DNA from: Branchinecta lynchi
Taxonomy: Eukaryota; Arthropoda; Branchiopoda; Anostraca; Branchinectidae
Direction: 5' to 3'
Length of the DNA: 64,000 bases
Assembly: GCA_023053575.1 (NCBI GenBank)
Contig: JAKZAP010000020.1
Location: 14,503,998 to 14,567,997, forward strand
Shown in pieces: positions 9,509 through 21,174 of this stretch (position 1 is the first letter of the stretch; every line of letters begins with the position of its first letter). The notes beneath the pieces are model-generated. The model made no database searches. It was not told the origin of the DNA and was given only the letters and a program-made list of their open reading frames with translations. Made by a program: the position numbers and the translations under genes.

Positions 9509-10685
9509 TATAAAGAGTATCCCCTAGTGGATTACTTGCCGCGTCACTTTCCAAAACTAGTGGAGCGCAAGAACAACTCTAGAAAGCGAAGCGAGTTATT
9601 AGCCGAAGGCGTAAGGACAGCTGGCGCATTTACCTCGGCACTAACTAGCGGAACACGATGCCGTAAACCCCTTGGCAATCCTGAACTGAGCCTCCAACCC
9701 CTCGTAATTAGCCAGAGCGAAAACAATCCTTTGAGACTGACTTTATGATCTTATCCATCGAATGGATCATACGTACTTGTTTCTGACCCTTGTAAGGGTA
9801 ATACTGACCATATAGACAGCAGGAAATTCTACTAATCTTTAACAATTTCAGAATGTCCCCTTCACAAATCTCTTGCCACCACCTTCCAGATTCGAGAATC
9901 TGTGTGAGGGGGGGGGGGGGGGAGGGTAACAAGCTTATGCCCGGGCCCCACTATAGTCACACCTAGTAATAAGGCCGTCTTATTGTCGAAATTTGGAAGA
10001 AGAGACGCTGAAGACGTAAGATTGTCGAGATGGAAAAATCCATCTCCGTCATTTTGAAACGTATCTTTGGAGTGTTTGGACCAATCACAGACCAGAGTCG
10101 CTGATTTTAGCCAGTTTTGTTTCGTTTGAGTGATGATGGTGGTAATATATCTTGAATTTCTTCGTTCCAGGTGTGACCAGGATGAAACGTAAGTGTGTTA
10201 TAACCAAGTTAACGAACCAAATTACGTACAGATGTGACTGAATGTGGCCCGGGCATTAACCGATTATCAGAAATATGTGTCTTCGTAAAGTCATGTGTAC
10301 TCTTTGGATACCATGGTAATGGCGATAGACCTATGACTATTAACACCCTCTGCGATTCCGGAATGGGGGGGGGGGGGGGGGGCATCCTGGATCTGAATCG
10401 ACGAAAACCTAAATCCAGAAGTTGAAGCCTGTATGTGTATAGCAGGTGTCTCTGAACTTGTATACTGGTGCAGAAGAGACAAATCCCTCCCATGTCTGCC
10501 GTCAGAATACGCAATGCAATCAGCCGAGTTCAATCAAGGTCTAACCCCTCGTGTGTCAAAATAATGTCGCGCCAGCCTGTATTTCTTGGTATCCGTTTGG
10601 TTCAGCGTATGTACGACGTTGGATGTCTACTGCGTTGTACAGATCGAAAGGCTTGCAAAGAACCGACTGATTTCTTCTTGACAAG
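9509..10685. other. Region upstream of the reductase gene
   Basis: This holds the presumed promoter and 5' untranslated region of the reductase. Two long G runs stand out (9908-9923 and 10364-10381). No other gene was recognised; open frames here lack similarity and one simply overlaps the reductase start. Confidence 0.45.
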
Positions 10686-10769
10686 ATGAGTAAGACGGTG
10701 CTTATTACTGGATGCCACCGAGGAATAGGACTCGGTTTGGTGAATCAGTATTTAAAAGAAGGATATAAG
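10686..10769 (+). CDS. Short-chain dehydrogenase/reductase (C-factor-like), exon 1
   Basis: The exon opens with an ATG at 10686 and encodes residues 1-28, beginning MSKTVLITGCHRGIGLGL. The glycine-rich signature TGxxxGIG at residues 8-15 is the dinucleotide-binding motif of classical short-chain dehydrogenases. The exon ends in phase 0 before the donor GTAAGC. The product joins exons at 16319, 22290 and a last exon at 30316 or 30990. The intact gene would give about 249 residues, the usual size for cytosolic C-factor or 'sniffer'-like carbonyl reductases, which reduce carbonyl substrates with NAD(P)H. The substrate cannot be told from the sequence. Confidence 0.88.
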
Positions 10770-11054
10770 GTAAGCCCACGTTTTGTTTGTCTCTTTCGTT
10801 GTTAGCCAAGGGGTTGCCGACTTGGTTTGTACCACTGTAAATCCTCTCGTCGGGGTTTACTGCATATATATGTTTCGAGAGGGGCAACCCATCGGTTGGC
10901 CCCACAGCGAATTACCGTTTTCGGATGCAATAGTTCGCATTAGTAGCGTTTGTGTTCGGCTTTTGCCTTTCCTTTTTCGGCTTTAGGTTTTAGCCTTTTT
11001 CAGATCTTTCGAACATTTTCGCGTTTTTGGAAGTCGCCGTTACTACTACATTAA

Positions 11055-11205
11055 TTGTAAAATGTTTCTCCGAACAAGGATGCAGTATTTGCTACAGGGA
11101 TTAACCTTATCTCTGTTGGGATAAAATTAATCTGAATTAGGGATGGTGTCGTCTCAATAAAGACAAGATTAATCCCAGTAGCAAATACTGCAATAACAGT
11201 GAAAG
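11055..11205. mobile_element. Degenerate copy of the TA-flanked MITE
   Basis: The stretch shares GTTTCTCCGARYAAGGAT, GCAGTATTTGCTAC and AAGACAAGATTAATCCCAGTAGCAAATACTGCA with the copies at 8416 and 16520, but its ends are eroded. It lies in reductase intron 1, directly before an R1 copy. Confidence 0.7.
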
Positions 11206-11237
11206 GACTCTGTAAGGACTTTACAGTTTTCTTGGAT

Positions 11238-12228
11238 AACAAGACCAAAGGTTTCGATGGGATCCAAAAAACTTAATATTTGATCCAGACAATTGGGTCT
11301 TATATTCGCCAGTTCCAGTCTTCTACAGACTCGTGGAACATTTCTACTTTTGAAATGTAGAAGCAGATTAAGGCCAAATAGCTAATCATCTGAGAAAACG
11401 AAATTCAGACATGGATTCAGCATGTGTGTTTACCCTTATAAGTCATATATATTCCGACGTCACTCATCGAAAATTCCTGCCTTACATCTTCCAAATTTTC
11501 AGTTTTGGCAGAATTTTGGCAAAAAAAACGGGTCTTGGAAAAAAAAATAAAGCTTAAAATCGAATTCAGCGTATCTCCTTGCCCCTGTATAGAACGTCTA
11601 ATCAACTTCAAATAAAACATTTACTTTCAACAAAGTTTTCGGTTTCAGCTGGATTCCGAGCGAACTAGATACCCGGGCGAAAATGATTGTCATATACGGA
11701 TTCAGCATCTCTTCTTGCCCCGGTATCGGAATTCTAATCAACTACAAATAAAACCTTTGCATTTAACGAATTTTCCGGTTTTGGCCGGATTCCGGGCGAA
11801 CTACTTGTCCGGGTAGAAAATGATTTTCGCAGATATTTCCAGTATAGCTGTATACAGTATATCAAATTGAACATCTAATCAACTTCAAATAAAACTTTAT
11901 TTTTAACAACTTTCCTGCTTTGGCCGGATTCCGGGCGAACTACTTGTCCGAGGAGAAAATGGTTTTCACGTTCGTGTTCAGCAAGTCTTCTACACCCCTT
12001 AATCGACTATCTTATTAGCTGTTAGAAATATTTTTTGTGCCCCTTAATTTGACCCCCCCCCCCAACCCGTAAATGTAGGGCTACAAAGCCCGTCTACGAA
12101 TTCGACCTTTCCTTTGACCTAAAGAAGCCTCACACCAAGTTTCATCGAATTATCTCATTCCCTTCGATAGTTATCGTGCTTACAGACGGACAACTTTTGC
12201 GATCACTTCCATTTTGGGATCCCAAAAA
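11238..12228 (-). mobile_element. R1 repeat element (minus orientation)
   Basis: R1 is defined by its repeated occurrence here. In the forward sense it starts TTTTTGGGATCCCAAAACGTAAGTGG and then has a CCGTCCGTCTGT microsatellite. AACTCTCGAAGGGAATGAGA, GATGAAACTTGG, a GGGGTGGGGGAGGGG tract and a core repeated in tandem (about 137 bp, with CCGGAATCCGGCCAAAACCGG) follow. It ends GGGATCCCATCGAAACC...TTGGTCTTGTT. This copy is complete from AACAAGACC (11238) to TTTTGGGATCCCAAAAA (12228). It has no coding capacity and no visible target-site duplication. Position: reductase intron 1. Confidence 0.8.
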
Positions 12229-12853
12229 CGCAGTTTCTACAAATGCTATTTTGTAGTAGTGTAAATTTTTCTTCTTTGAGATCCGGGACGGTTCTCCTGA
12301 TTGATTATTACTTTGACTAAAATCAATCTTTTACTGGATTTTGGGGTCGCGAGGCAGAAAGCCAAAGAGGGTCTAAATCTACGTTGTAACGGAATTCTAT
12401 ACAAGATTGACGTCACACCCTTTACGTCAGAAGACGAAAAATAGTAGCTTATTCTTATCAGTGAATATATAATTTATATATAGAGCCGAGTGCGTTTACA
12501 TTTATGGAACAACTTAGGGACAGTCAAATCCTGTGTTGGGTCCTTAATCACTTGACGTCACGACTGTATAGATTCCGTTACAATTTAGTCGACACCAAAA
12601 AACGAGCGCAACTTGGGTCAGCTACCAAGTTTCTTTGTTTGTAAAAGTGAGGGGGAAGGCGAAGCCGGCGTTTGCCTTTTTGACAAAAACGGTAAATTGT
12701 CAAACAAGGCTTTGGAGCATTTTACGAAAAAGCAAAACAAGTAAAAAGCCATCGAACCGGCGAGTGAAAAAGCCAAGAAAAACACAACTGATTGTATTGT
12801 AGTCTGGATTTATAAAGGCGACAGTGATAAGATCCTACCACGAGTAACTACTA
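12229..12853. other. Intron 1 of reductase, nothing recognised
   Basis: AT-rich intron sequence without recognisable coding or repeat ends. Confidence 0.45.
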
Positions 12854-13048
12854 GTTGCGTTTTTGATCAAAGTTTTGTTTGTCGTTGGTTTAGCCGGTTG
12901 CTTAATTTCGGTTTTCGAACGCTGTCGAAAGTTCACAGTTCGACGGTCAGAGTTTGAAGGACAAAGAAATGGTGACTGGCGACCAAAAAGGTATTTAAAT
13001 AGACCTTTAGATTAAAAGGTAACTTCTAACTTCGATCAAAAACGCAAC
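12854..13048. mobile_element. Small TA-flanked MITE, second family
   Basis: The ends GTTGCGTTTTTGATC and GATCAAAAACGCAAC are perfect inverted repeats, each bordered by TA (12852-12853, 13049-13050). Length is 195 bp with no coding capacity. Confidence 0.7.
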
Positions 13049-14096
13049 TACTGTAGTTCAAGCTTTTGTTTATTTCTATTTCAAGACAGCCTACTCTGAG
13101 ATAGATCCGACAAGCACAGCAGAGAAACACACTTTGTAAGGCGATGTTTATCTGGACCAGAAGAAATCCTTATAGAAAGGAAATTTGAAATATATGATAA
13201 ATATCTTTTGTATAAAAAATATCTTTTGTTTGAAAATGTGTTTTGAAGATGTGTTTGTGACTAAGACCAATTCTAGTTTATTTATTTTCTTTCACTTACT
13301 CTGCTTTTTCGAACAGGTTACAAATAAATCACTTGCTTAGTTTGTATCTCGAGATACCGATAAACTTCAGTTGCGTAGACAAGCAACGCGGACATACGTC
13401 GTCACTCTTACAGGAGTTCCGGCAGAACCGATATATATATATATATATATATACGTGTATTTAAAAGCCGGTGGCCATATAAACAACTACAAACACAAAA
13501 AATGAACGTAAAAGACACTAACACTCAACACCTTCAAGTCGCTGCCTTCAAGTCGAACGCCACCATAGTTTGTATCGCCTATGACCATCGTAAGAAAATT
13601 GTAACCATCGTAGCAGTCGTGGAAAGAAAATGATAAAAAAGGAGGAGCTAATTTACTCATTACGGCGGTCTCTGGAACGGAAATAATAACAAGAATAGTG
13701 TCGATTGGAACCAATAATAAGTCGCTGGAACGCCACCAAGGATTTTATTTGCTGTGACCTGGGCTCCTTGATTATCGACTGTCGAGCACAGTAGCATCAC
13801 GACGCCAGAGTTCTGGAAGTCTCTGGAACTCTATATGTGAACTGAATGACTAGTGGGCAATAGAATTTGTGTCCAAACGAATATTTTACAAATCGTTTTC
13901 GTTTTATTTTCTTCTTGCTCTAGTTTTCTTGTGATACGACAGAAAGGCAGAGACTCTAAAATCTTTCCTTGGTTTGATAGCGGTTTATCTTAGCAATAAA
14001 GGGATCCACTTGAATTTTGTCTTATTATATCATTCAATCTATTTATTACCCGTCAAGAGAAACAGTGGAGGGCGTGTAGCCCTAGTGACGGAGTAG
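13049..14096. other. Intron 1 of reductase with a TA microsatellite
   Basis: A perfect TA dinucleotide run lies at about 13431-13453. Otherwise nothing recognised. Confidence 0.5.
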
Positions 14097-15066
14097 AACA
14101 AGACCAAAGGTTTCGATGGGATCCCAAAAATTCAGTATTTGATCCAGACAGTTGGGTCTTGTCTTCGCCAGATCCAGTCTTGGCCAAGACTCCTTGAAAA
14201 TTTGTACTATTAATATTCAGAAACAGATTAAGGCCAAATAGCTAATCATCTTAGAAAACCAAGTTCAGGTATGGATTCAGCATGTGTACATGTTTACATA
14301 TATAAGTCATATCTGTTTTGACAAAACTTCCTGCCAATTTCCCGGTTTCGGCCGAATTCCGGAACTACTTGTCCGGCAAAAAAAGAAAGCTCAAAAACGA
14401 ACTCGGTGTATCTTCTTTCCGCAGTATTGAACATCTAATAAACTTCAAATAAAAATTTAACTTATAACAAATTTTCCGGCTCCAGCCGGATTCCGGTCGA
14501 ACTATATGTCCGGGTAAAAAATTATTTGTCATACACGGGTTCAGCATCTTTACCCCTAAATCGGATATCTAATGAACTACAAATAAAACTTTAACTTTTA
14601 ACAGTTTTTCGGTTTTGGCAGGATTCCAGGCGAACTACTTGTCCGGGTAGAAAATTGTTTTCACGTAAGTGTTCAGCATGTCTTAATCTTACCTCTACAT
14701 CGAACATGTAATCAACTCCAAATAAAACTTTTACTTTTAACAAACTTTTCGGTTTTGGCTAACTACTTGTCTGATGACAAAATGGTTTTCACCGTCGTGT
14801 TCAGCATGTCCTCTTACCCATAATCAACTATCACATTATCTGTTTAAAAATATTTCATTTGCCCCTTAATTTGAACCCCTTCCCCCACCCCTAAATATAG
14901 GGCTACAGGGCCCATCTACGAACTCGACCTTACTCTTGACCCAAAGAGTCGTCACACCAAGTTTCATCAAAATATCTCATTCCCTTCGAGAGTTACCGTG
15001 CTCACAGACGGACAACTTTTGCGATTTCATAGGTACCCCGCAACTTACGTTTTGGGATCCCAAAAA
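14097..15066 (-). mobile_element. R1 repeat element (minus orientation)
   Basis: The copy is complete from AACAAGACCAAAGG to TTTTGGGATCCCAAAAA. It stands head to head with the forward copy at 15149-16248, with an 82-bp spacer that contains an R2 terminus. Confidence 0.8.
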
Positions 15067-15074
15067 AACAGAAA

Positions 15075-15118
15075 AGAAAAAAACAACAAGAAACAGGAGC
15101 TGAAAGCTCATATGGCAC
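15075..15118 (-). mobile_element. R2 terminal remnant between two R1 copies
   Basis: Complemented, the stretch reads CTTGCAAGTGCCATATGAGCT...TTCTTGTT, the 3' terminal block of R2. No R2 core is attached. Confidence 0.6.
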
Positions 15119-15148
15119 TTGCAAGAATAGGCAAAATGTTGGCAGGAG

Positions 15149-16248
15149 TTTTTGGGATCCCAAAACGTAAGTGGAGGGATACCCATGACATCGCAAAAGT
15201 TGTCCGTCCGTCTGTAAGCACGATAACTCTCGAAGGGAATGAGATATTTTGATGAAACTTGGTGTGAGGATTCGTTGGGTCGTCGGACCAGTCGAGTTCG
15301 TAGATGGGATTTGTAGCCCTACAGTTAGGGGTGGGGGAAGGGGTTCAAATTAAGGGGCAAACAAAATATTTTGAAACAGCTAAATTGATAGTCGATTATG
15401 GGGTAAGAAGACATGCTGAAACGATTGTAAAAACAATTGTCATCGGACAAGCACTTCGCCCGGAACCTGGCCAAAACCGGAAAGCTTGTTCAAAGTAAAT
15501 GTTCTATTTGAAGTTGATTAAATGTTTGATTTTGGGGTAGGAAGCATGCTGAGGACGGTGGTGAAAACCATTTTCTCGACGGACAAGTAGTTCGTCCAGA
15601 ATCCAGCCCAAACCGGAAAGTTTGTTAAAATTAAATGTTTTTTTTTGGAGTTGATTAGATGTTCGATTTAGGGCAAGAAGACATGCTGAACACTTAATTA
15701 TGTGAAAAAATTTTCTGCCTGGAGATGTAGTTCCCCCTGAATCCGGCCAAAACCGGAAAATTGTGAGAAGCTCAAGTTTTATTTCTAGTTGATTAGATAT
15801 CCGGTTTTAAGGGTTAGAAGAGATGCTGAACCGTGCTTGACAATCATATTTTACCTGGAAATATAGTTCGACCGGAATCCGGCTGGAGTCGGAAAATTTG
15901 TTGATTAGAAGTTCATTTTGGGGAAAGAAGATACCCTGAGTTCGTTTTTGAGCTTTCTTCGCCGGACAAGTAGTTATGGAGTCGGGCCGAAACCAGGATA
16001 TTGGCAGAAGTGGCAGGAAGTTTTCGTCAAAACAGATATGACTTATAGGGGTAAACACACACATGCTGAATCCATATCTGAACTTGGTTTTCTCAGATGA
16101 CTAGCTATTTGGCCTTAATTTTGCTTCTGAATTTTAATTTGAAAATCTTCAAGGAGTCTGGCGATGACTGGATCTGGCTAAGACAAGACCTAGTTGTCTG
16201 GATCAGATATTGAATTTTTGGGATCCCATCGAAACCTTTGGTCTTGTT
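15149..16248 (+). mobile_element. R1 repeat element
   Basis: Both termini are present (TTTTTGGGATCCCAAAACG at the start, TTTGGTCTTGTT at 16248) with several diverged core units. It ends only 70 bp before reductase exon 2. Confidence 0.85.
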
Positions 16249-16318
16249 TCGTATTAGAAGCAGGAAAAAAATATATCCTGCGGGAGTTGATTTCACTTAT
16301 ATGGTGTCATTTCTTTAG

Positions 16319-16493
16319 GTTGTCGCAACGACCCGCAACTTGGATGAAGCCGGGGACCTGAAAAATTGTCTAAAAAATGCAGGAGAGGATCCGCCGATCC
16401 GATTGGATGTCACCGATGACGTATCGATAAACGATGCTGTGAGATCAACTCGTGAACGGATCGACAAGTTGGATATCCTGATTAATAATGCAG
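16319..16493 (+). CDS. Short-chain dehydrogenase/reductase, exon 2
   Basis: The exon follows the acceptor TTTCTTTAG in phase 0 and encodes residues 29-86 plus one base of codon 87. It supplies the second beta strand with VVATTRN (the arginine fits NADPH preference), the LDVT motif, and DILINNAG (NNAG at 84-87), all standard in classical short-chain dehydrogenases. The reading frame with exon 3 works only if the exon ends at 16493 and the intron starts with GCAAGT, a GC-AG intron. The exon is squeezed between an R1 copy (70 bp upstream) and a MITE (about 25 bp downstream). Confidence 0.88.
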
Positions 16494-16519
16494 GCAAGTG
16501 CGAGTTTGTTTTCTCGGTA

Positions 16520-16687
16520 CACGGTAAAAAGTTTCTTCGAGTAAGGATTAAAGTTAACTGCAGTATTTGCTCCTGGGATTAATCTTATATACTGCGCTAA
16601 GATTAGTCCGAATTAGAGATAACATTATCTTTTCAGAGAGAAGATTAATCCCAGTAGCAGATACTGCAAGATTTTGTTTGTACAGTG
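16520..16687. mobile_element. TA-flanked MITE, copy 3
   Basis: The ends CACGGTAAAAAG and (right) TTTGTACAGTG are bordered by TA at 16518-16519 and 16688-16689. The interior closely matches the copy at 8416. It begins 26 bp after the splice donor of reductase exon 2. Confidence 0.8.
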
Positions 16688-16788
16688 TAATGGCGTATAT
16701 GTTCGCTTTCAGACTTGCAGACGTTTCCAGACTGTGTTCTCGTAGGTTCTTTTCGACGTCGGACTGAGTAATTCGCCATTTTTGGGTT

Positions 16789-17640
16789 CCCAAAACGAAA
16801 GTGGAGGGATACCTATGACATCGCAAAAGTTTTCCGTCTGTCCGTCCGTCCGTCCGTCCGTCCGTCTGTAAGCACGATAACTCTGGAAGGGAATGAGATA
16901 TTTTGATGAAACTTGGTTCGAGGATTGTCTGGGTCAAGAGTAAGGAGTTCGTAGATGGGCTTCGTAGCCTTATATTTAGGGGTGGGGGAGGGGGTTTAAA
17001 TTAAGAGGCAAGCAAAATATTTTCAAACAGCTAGTGCGACAGTCGATTATGGGGTAAGAAGACATGCTGAACACGATGATGTAAACCATTGTCTCGCCGG
17101 ACATGTAGTTCGCCCGGAATCTGGCCAAAACCGGAAAGTTTGTTAAAAGTAAAAGTTTTATTTGAAGTTGATGGGATGTTCGATTTAGGGGTAGTTGGCC
17201 CGGAATCCGGCCAAAACCAGAAAATATGTTAAAAGTAAAAGCTTTATTTAAAGTTAATGATATGTTCGGTTTAGGGGTAGGAAGACATGCTGAACAAGAT
17301 GGGGAAAATCATTTTCTCGCCGGGCAAATAGTTAGCCCGGAATCCGGCCAAAGCCGGAAAGTTTGTTAAAAGTAAAAGTTTTATTTGAAGTTGATTGGAT
17401 GTTCGATTGAGGGGTAAAAAAAACATGCAGGACACGATGGTGGAAACCATCTTTTCGCCGGACAAGTAGTTAGCCCGGAATCCGGCCAACACTCGAAAAT
17501 CTATTAAAAGTAGAAGTTTTCTTTGAAGTTAATTGTATTTTCGATTTATGGGTAGGAAGACATGCTGAACACGATGGTGAAAATCATTTTCTCGCCGGGC
17601 AAGTAGTTCGCCCGGAATCCGGCCAAAACCGGAAAATTCT
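16789..17640 (+). mobile_element. R1 element, 5' part
   Basis: The copy starts TTTTTGGGTTCCCAAAACG, has an expanded CCGT microsatellite (about 16832-16867), GATGAAACTTGG and at least four core units. At about 17640 the sequence switches to reverse-oriented R1, so the 3' end is missing. Confidence 0.75.
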
Positions 17641-18120
17641 TAAAAGTATTTGTACTTGTCCGGCGAGAAAATAATCTTCAAATGCGGATTCAGCATGCCT
17701 CCTTACCAATACATCGAACCTCTAATCAACTTCAGATAGCCAAAAAAAAAAAAAAAATTCGTGTTTCGGCCTTATTCCGGGTGATCTACTTCGAGGATAA
17801 AATGATGGTCATTTATGGATTCAACATGTCTTCTTACCCCTAAATCGAATATTTAATCAACTTCAAATAAGACGTTTATTTTTAATAAATTTCTTGGTTT
17901 GGCCGGATTCCGGACGAACTACTTGTCCGGGTAGAAAACGATTGTCGTATATGGATTCAGCAGATCTTCTTACCCTCACATCACTTCGCGCTGAAGAATA
18001 TGGTGCTGCAGGGCTGTTCTACGAACTCTATCGAATGGATCCTTGTACCAAGTTTGAAGAGGAGAGATTCTAGGACAGTTTGTCACAGGACAATTCGTCA
18101 CACGGACAGTTAGTCACAGG

Positions 18121-21093
18121 CTTGACTTACTTGACTTAAGGCTCCTGCCGCATGGGGTGCGGCGTAGAGAGCTTCGCAACTTGACTTCTCCAGGCGGACC
18201 GGTCTGCTGCTAAATGAGACGCCTCGTCGACAGCAATGTTGGCCATCACCAAGAATTTGTCGAGGCTGTCTTTCCACCTTGTCCGAGGTCTGCCCCTCGG
18301 GCGAGACCAGCCATGTGCTTTTGGGTCGAAATCGTACACTATTCGGGCTGGCGTTGATGTCGGCATTCGTAGGAGGTGTCCGAACCATCTGAGAGACCTC
18401 TGCGCTATTTGGACGGAGAATGGCACCTGGGAGGTGAGAGTAAGCAACCTTGCGTTGCTTACAAAATCATCCCACCGGAATCCCTCAATCCGGCGAAGCT
18501 GTTTCGTCTGACAGACGTCTATCATTTTAAGGATGGTTGATTTGAGGGGCCAGGTTTCAGCCGCGTAGAGCAGGACGGAGCTTACGGATGCGTTATAGAT
18601 TCGCATTTTCGTACGCCTTGAGATGTGCGGCATTCTCCATAGACTGTTGAGTCTACCGACGATGGAAGAGGCTTTCGATATTCGGCTGCATACCTCTTCG
18701 TCTACGGAGCCATCATTGGACAGCACAGAGCCGAGGTAAGTGAAGTTTTTAACGACTTCAACAAGTGTTCCGCAGACAGTTATGGTATCAGGGTGCGAGA
18801 CTGGACCTGGGGGTTCAATTGCCATAATCTTAGTTTTGAGCCAGTTGATTTTCAGCCCCACTTTTGCTGCCTCTTCCTTCAGGACTTCCAGAGCGTCAGT
18901 CAGCTGGTCGATTGAGTCGGCAACGAGAGCAAGATCGTCTGCGAAGTCCGCATCCGTCAGAATGCGATCTCCAAACTGCAGACCAAAGGGCAGGCGATTT
19001 GTAGTTCTTGTCATCACATAATCTATCACACAATTGAACAATTCCGGGGCGGCGGCACACCCTTGGCGAACGCCAGTTTTGATATTGAATGTCGTGCTCC
19101 GTTTTCCGTTGACTTGGACGCAACTCTCGGTCTCTTCGTACAGCTTTTCAAAAAGCTTGCAGTATTTATCTGGTAGACCCGTCGATCTAAGTATTAGCCA
19201 AACAGAGTTGCGATCGACGGAGTCAAAAGCAGCTTTGAAGTCTACGAAGGCCACGTATGCGTTCCTCCTGAATTCTCTAGTTTTCTCAATTAACTGGCGC
19301 ATAGTGAAGATTTGTTCGACAGTGGACCTCCCTGGCATAAATCCGGCCTGCTGAACTCTCCTTTTTCTTCGGAGGATACTCGAGCATCTGTCTAGCAGGG
19401 TCATGGCAAAGAGCTTTCCAGGGACTGAGAGAAGGGTTATACCTCTGTAATTAGAGCAGATGCTCTTGCTCCCCTTTCTCTTCCAAAGGGGCAAGATTAT
19501 GCCAAGTCGCCAGTCCTTCGGGACCCATTCAGTGCGCCACACCACGGAAAACAGCATTTGCAGCCAAAGTAACATCGCCGGTCCAGCATACTTCAGGAGC
19601 TCAGCGGATACTCCGCATACGCCCGCCGCTTTGTTATTCTTTAGACGTTTCAAAGCAGAGTGGATTTCTGCTGTCGTGAAGGAAGTCTCTGGTTCGTTTG
19701 ACGGCACTTCCTGAGTGCTGGCAGCTAGGCGTGCGAGTTCCTGGTCAGTCTGTGCTACAGCATCGGCATTGAGGAGACTTGAGAAGTGGTCTTTCCATCG
19801 ACTGACCTGAGCAGCTTCGTCACTAAGTGGCTGGCCGTCCGCAGAGACAACAGATGCAACTGAGGGGGCTTTGTCGCTTGTGAGGTCACGGAGGTGCTTG
19901 TAGAGGCTCCCGACGTCCCCTTTCATGGCTGCGTCCTCCAGCTCGTTTGCCTTCCTTTCCACAAACAGTTTCTTGTCTCGCTGTATCAGCTTGTTGCGGA
20001 CACCATTGAGGCGCCTGTAGGTCGGCATGTCGCCCAGGAGCCTTGCCTTGCGTCTCTGCTCAATGACGTCAAGCGTATCGAACTGAACCCACGCTTTCTT
20101 AGCACGCTTCGCCCGTCCAATATTTGCGGTCGCTGACTCCAGGACATTCTTCTTAAACGAGATCCATGCGTCCTCAGAACTTTCAAATGGCAGGAGTGCG
20201 TCGAAGCGGTTCGAGACATCAATGGCATACTTGGACCGTATCTCTTGATCGGAGAGACGAGAGACATCAATCTTGGTCGGTCTAGGTTGCGAGCGCTGGG
20301 CTTGGAGCCTCAGTCGCATATTAGCTACAACGAGGCGATGGTCAGTGTTACCAATCTCGGCTGACCTGTACGTCCTGCAGTTACTAATCGAGGATCTCCA
20401 TCTCTGTGAGACAATGATATAGTCGATCATTTTTTTGGTACGGCCGTCGTTGCTGTACCATGTGTATTTGTGAATATCCTTCCTTGCGAACAGCGTGTTC
20501 GTAATGACAAGGTTATGCATGCTACACAGTTGAAGGAGCCTTAGCCCATTGTCATTTAGAGGGTCCGGAATAACTGGTCCGATGACTTGCCGCCATAGGT
20601 CGTGGTTGTCGCTCACTGTTGCATTCAGATCACCCAAAAGGATGACAATATCGTGGGGGGATATCTTGGACAGTTCATTAGCCAGGGCAGAGTAGAAAGT
20701 TTCTTTTGCTTCGTCGTCGGCTTCATTTGTCGGAGCATAGCAGACAAGGACTGTGATTTTTCCTTGCTTGTGACTCAGTCGAGCATTAGCTATTCTATCC
20801 GAGACGGGAGTAAATGACAGTAGACACTTTATGGACTTGTTATCAAGAACTAGTCCGACCCCATTTCTCCTAGTCGTTGTCTGTCCAGACCATAGAAGGT
20901 GGTATCCCTCACCTATGGGATCAGTCCCATTCCCGACTAGGTGGGTTTCTGTTATTGCAGCAATAGAGATGCGGAATCGCTTCAGTTCCATCGCCAGAAG
21001 CGTCTTTGCTCCGGGAAAATTCAATGTCAATACATTCCAGGTGGCAATACGGAGGCCACCTTGGTCAAGGAGATTCAAACGCTGGTCAAACGC
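18121..21093 (-). mobile_element. RTE-type non-LTR retrotransposon, nearly intact
   Basis: The element is flanked by an identical 11-bp duplication TTAGTCACAGG (18110-18120 and 21094-21104). It contains one open frame and, after the stop, only 15 bp of AAGTCAAG-type repeat as its 3' tail, a known RTE trait. The 5' end cuts straight into the frame without an ATG, so it is probably slightly 5' truncated. The identical duplication and undamaged frame point to a recent insertion. Confidence 0.9.
18136..21093 (-). CDS. LINE ORF2: apurinic-type endonuclease plus reverse transcriptase
   Basis: The frame is open for about 985 codons, ending at TAA 18138-18136. The N-terminal third is an exonuclease-endonuclease-phosphatase domain: ATWNVLTL, AITETH, VCYAPTN, LLGDLNA and the NTDHRLV end motif, so the metal-binding and catalytic residues look complete. 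The reverse transcriptase follows: NYRGITLLSVPGK, QAGFMPGRST, VAFVDFKAAFDSVDR, GVRQGCAA and the catalytic FADD. The C-terminus holds RWFGHLLRMP and RPRGRPRTRWKD, typical of RTE/BovB-like proteins. The first codon inside the element is not ATG; translation start is unknown. Confidence 0.92.
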   Translation of the reverse strand, partial: AFDQRLNLLDQGGLRIATWNVLTLNFPGAKTLLAMELKRFRISIAAITETHLVGNGTDPIGEGYHLLWSGQTTTRRNGVGLVLDNKSIKCLLSFTPVSDRIANARLSHKQGKITVLVCYAPTNEADDEAKETFYSALANELSKISPHDIVILLGDLNATVSDNHDLWRQVIGPVIPDPLNDNGLRLLQLCSMHNLVITNTLFARKDIHKYTWYSNDGRTKKMIDYIIVSQRWRSSISNCRTYRSAEIGNTDHRLVVANMRLRLQAQRSQPRPTKIDVSRLSDQEIRSKYAIDVSNRFDALLPFESSEDAWISFKKNVLESATANIGRAKRAKKAWVQFDTLDVIEQRRKARLLGDMPTYRRLNGVRNKLIQRDKKLFVERKANELEDAAMKGDVGSLYKHLRDLTSDKAPSVASVVSADGQPLSDEAAQVSRWKDHFSSLLNADAVAQTDQELARLAASTQEVPSNEPETSFTTAEIHSALKRLKNNKAAGVCGVSAELLKYAGPAMLLWLQMLFSVVWRTEWVPKDWRLGIILPLWKRKGSKSICSNYRGITLLSVPGKLFAMTLLDRCSSILRRKRRVQQAGFMPGRSTVEQIFTMRQLIEKTREFRRNAYVAFVDFKAAFDSVDRNSVWLILRSTGLPDKYCKLFEKLYEETESCVQVNGKRSTTFNIKTGVRQGCAAAPELFNCVIDYVMTRTTNRLPFGLQFGDRILTDADFADDLALVADSIDQLTDALEVLKEEAAKVGLKINWLKTKIMAIEPPGPVSHPDTITVCGTLVEVVKNFTYLGSVLSNDGSVDEEVCSRISKASSIVGRLNSLWRMPHISRRTKMRIYNASVSSVLLYAAETWPLKSTILKMIDVCQTKQLRRIEGFRWDDFVSNARLLTLTSQVPFSVQIAQRSLRWFGHLLRMPTSTPARIVYDFDPKAHGWSRPRGRPRTRWKDSLDKFLVMANIAVDEASHLAADRSAWRSQVAKLSTPHPMRQEP

Positions 21094-21174
21094 TTAGTCA
21101 CAGGGACAATTCTGAATTCGTCACAGGTTAATTGGTCACACGGACAATTCGTCACTAGGACAGTTCGTCATATT

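Noticed and set aside
20602..21097. Plus-strand frames opposite the LINE
   Set aside because: Shadows of the long minus-strand endonuclease-RT frame.
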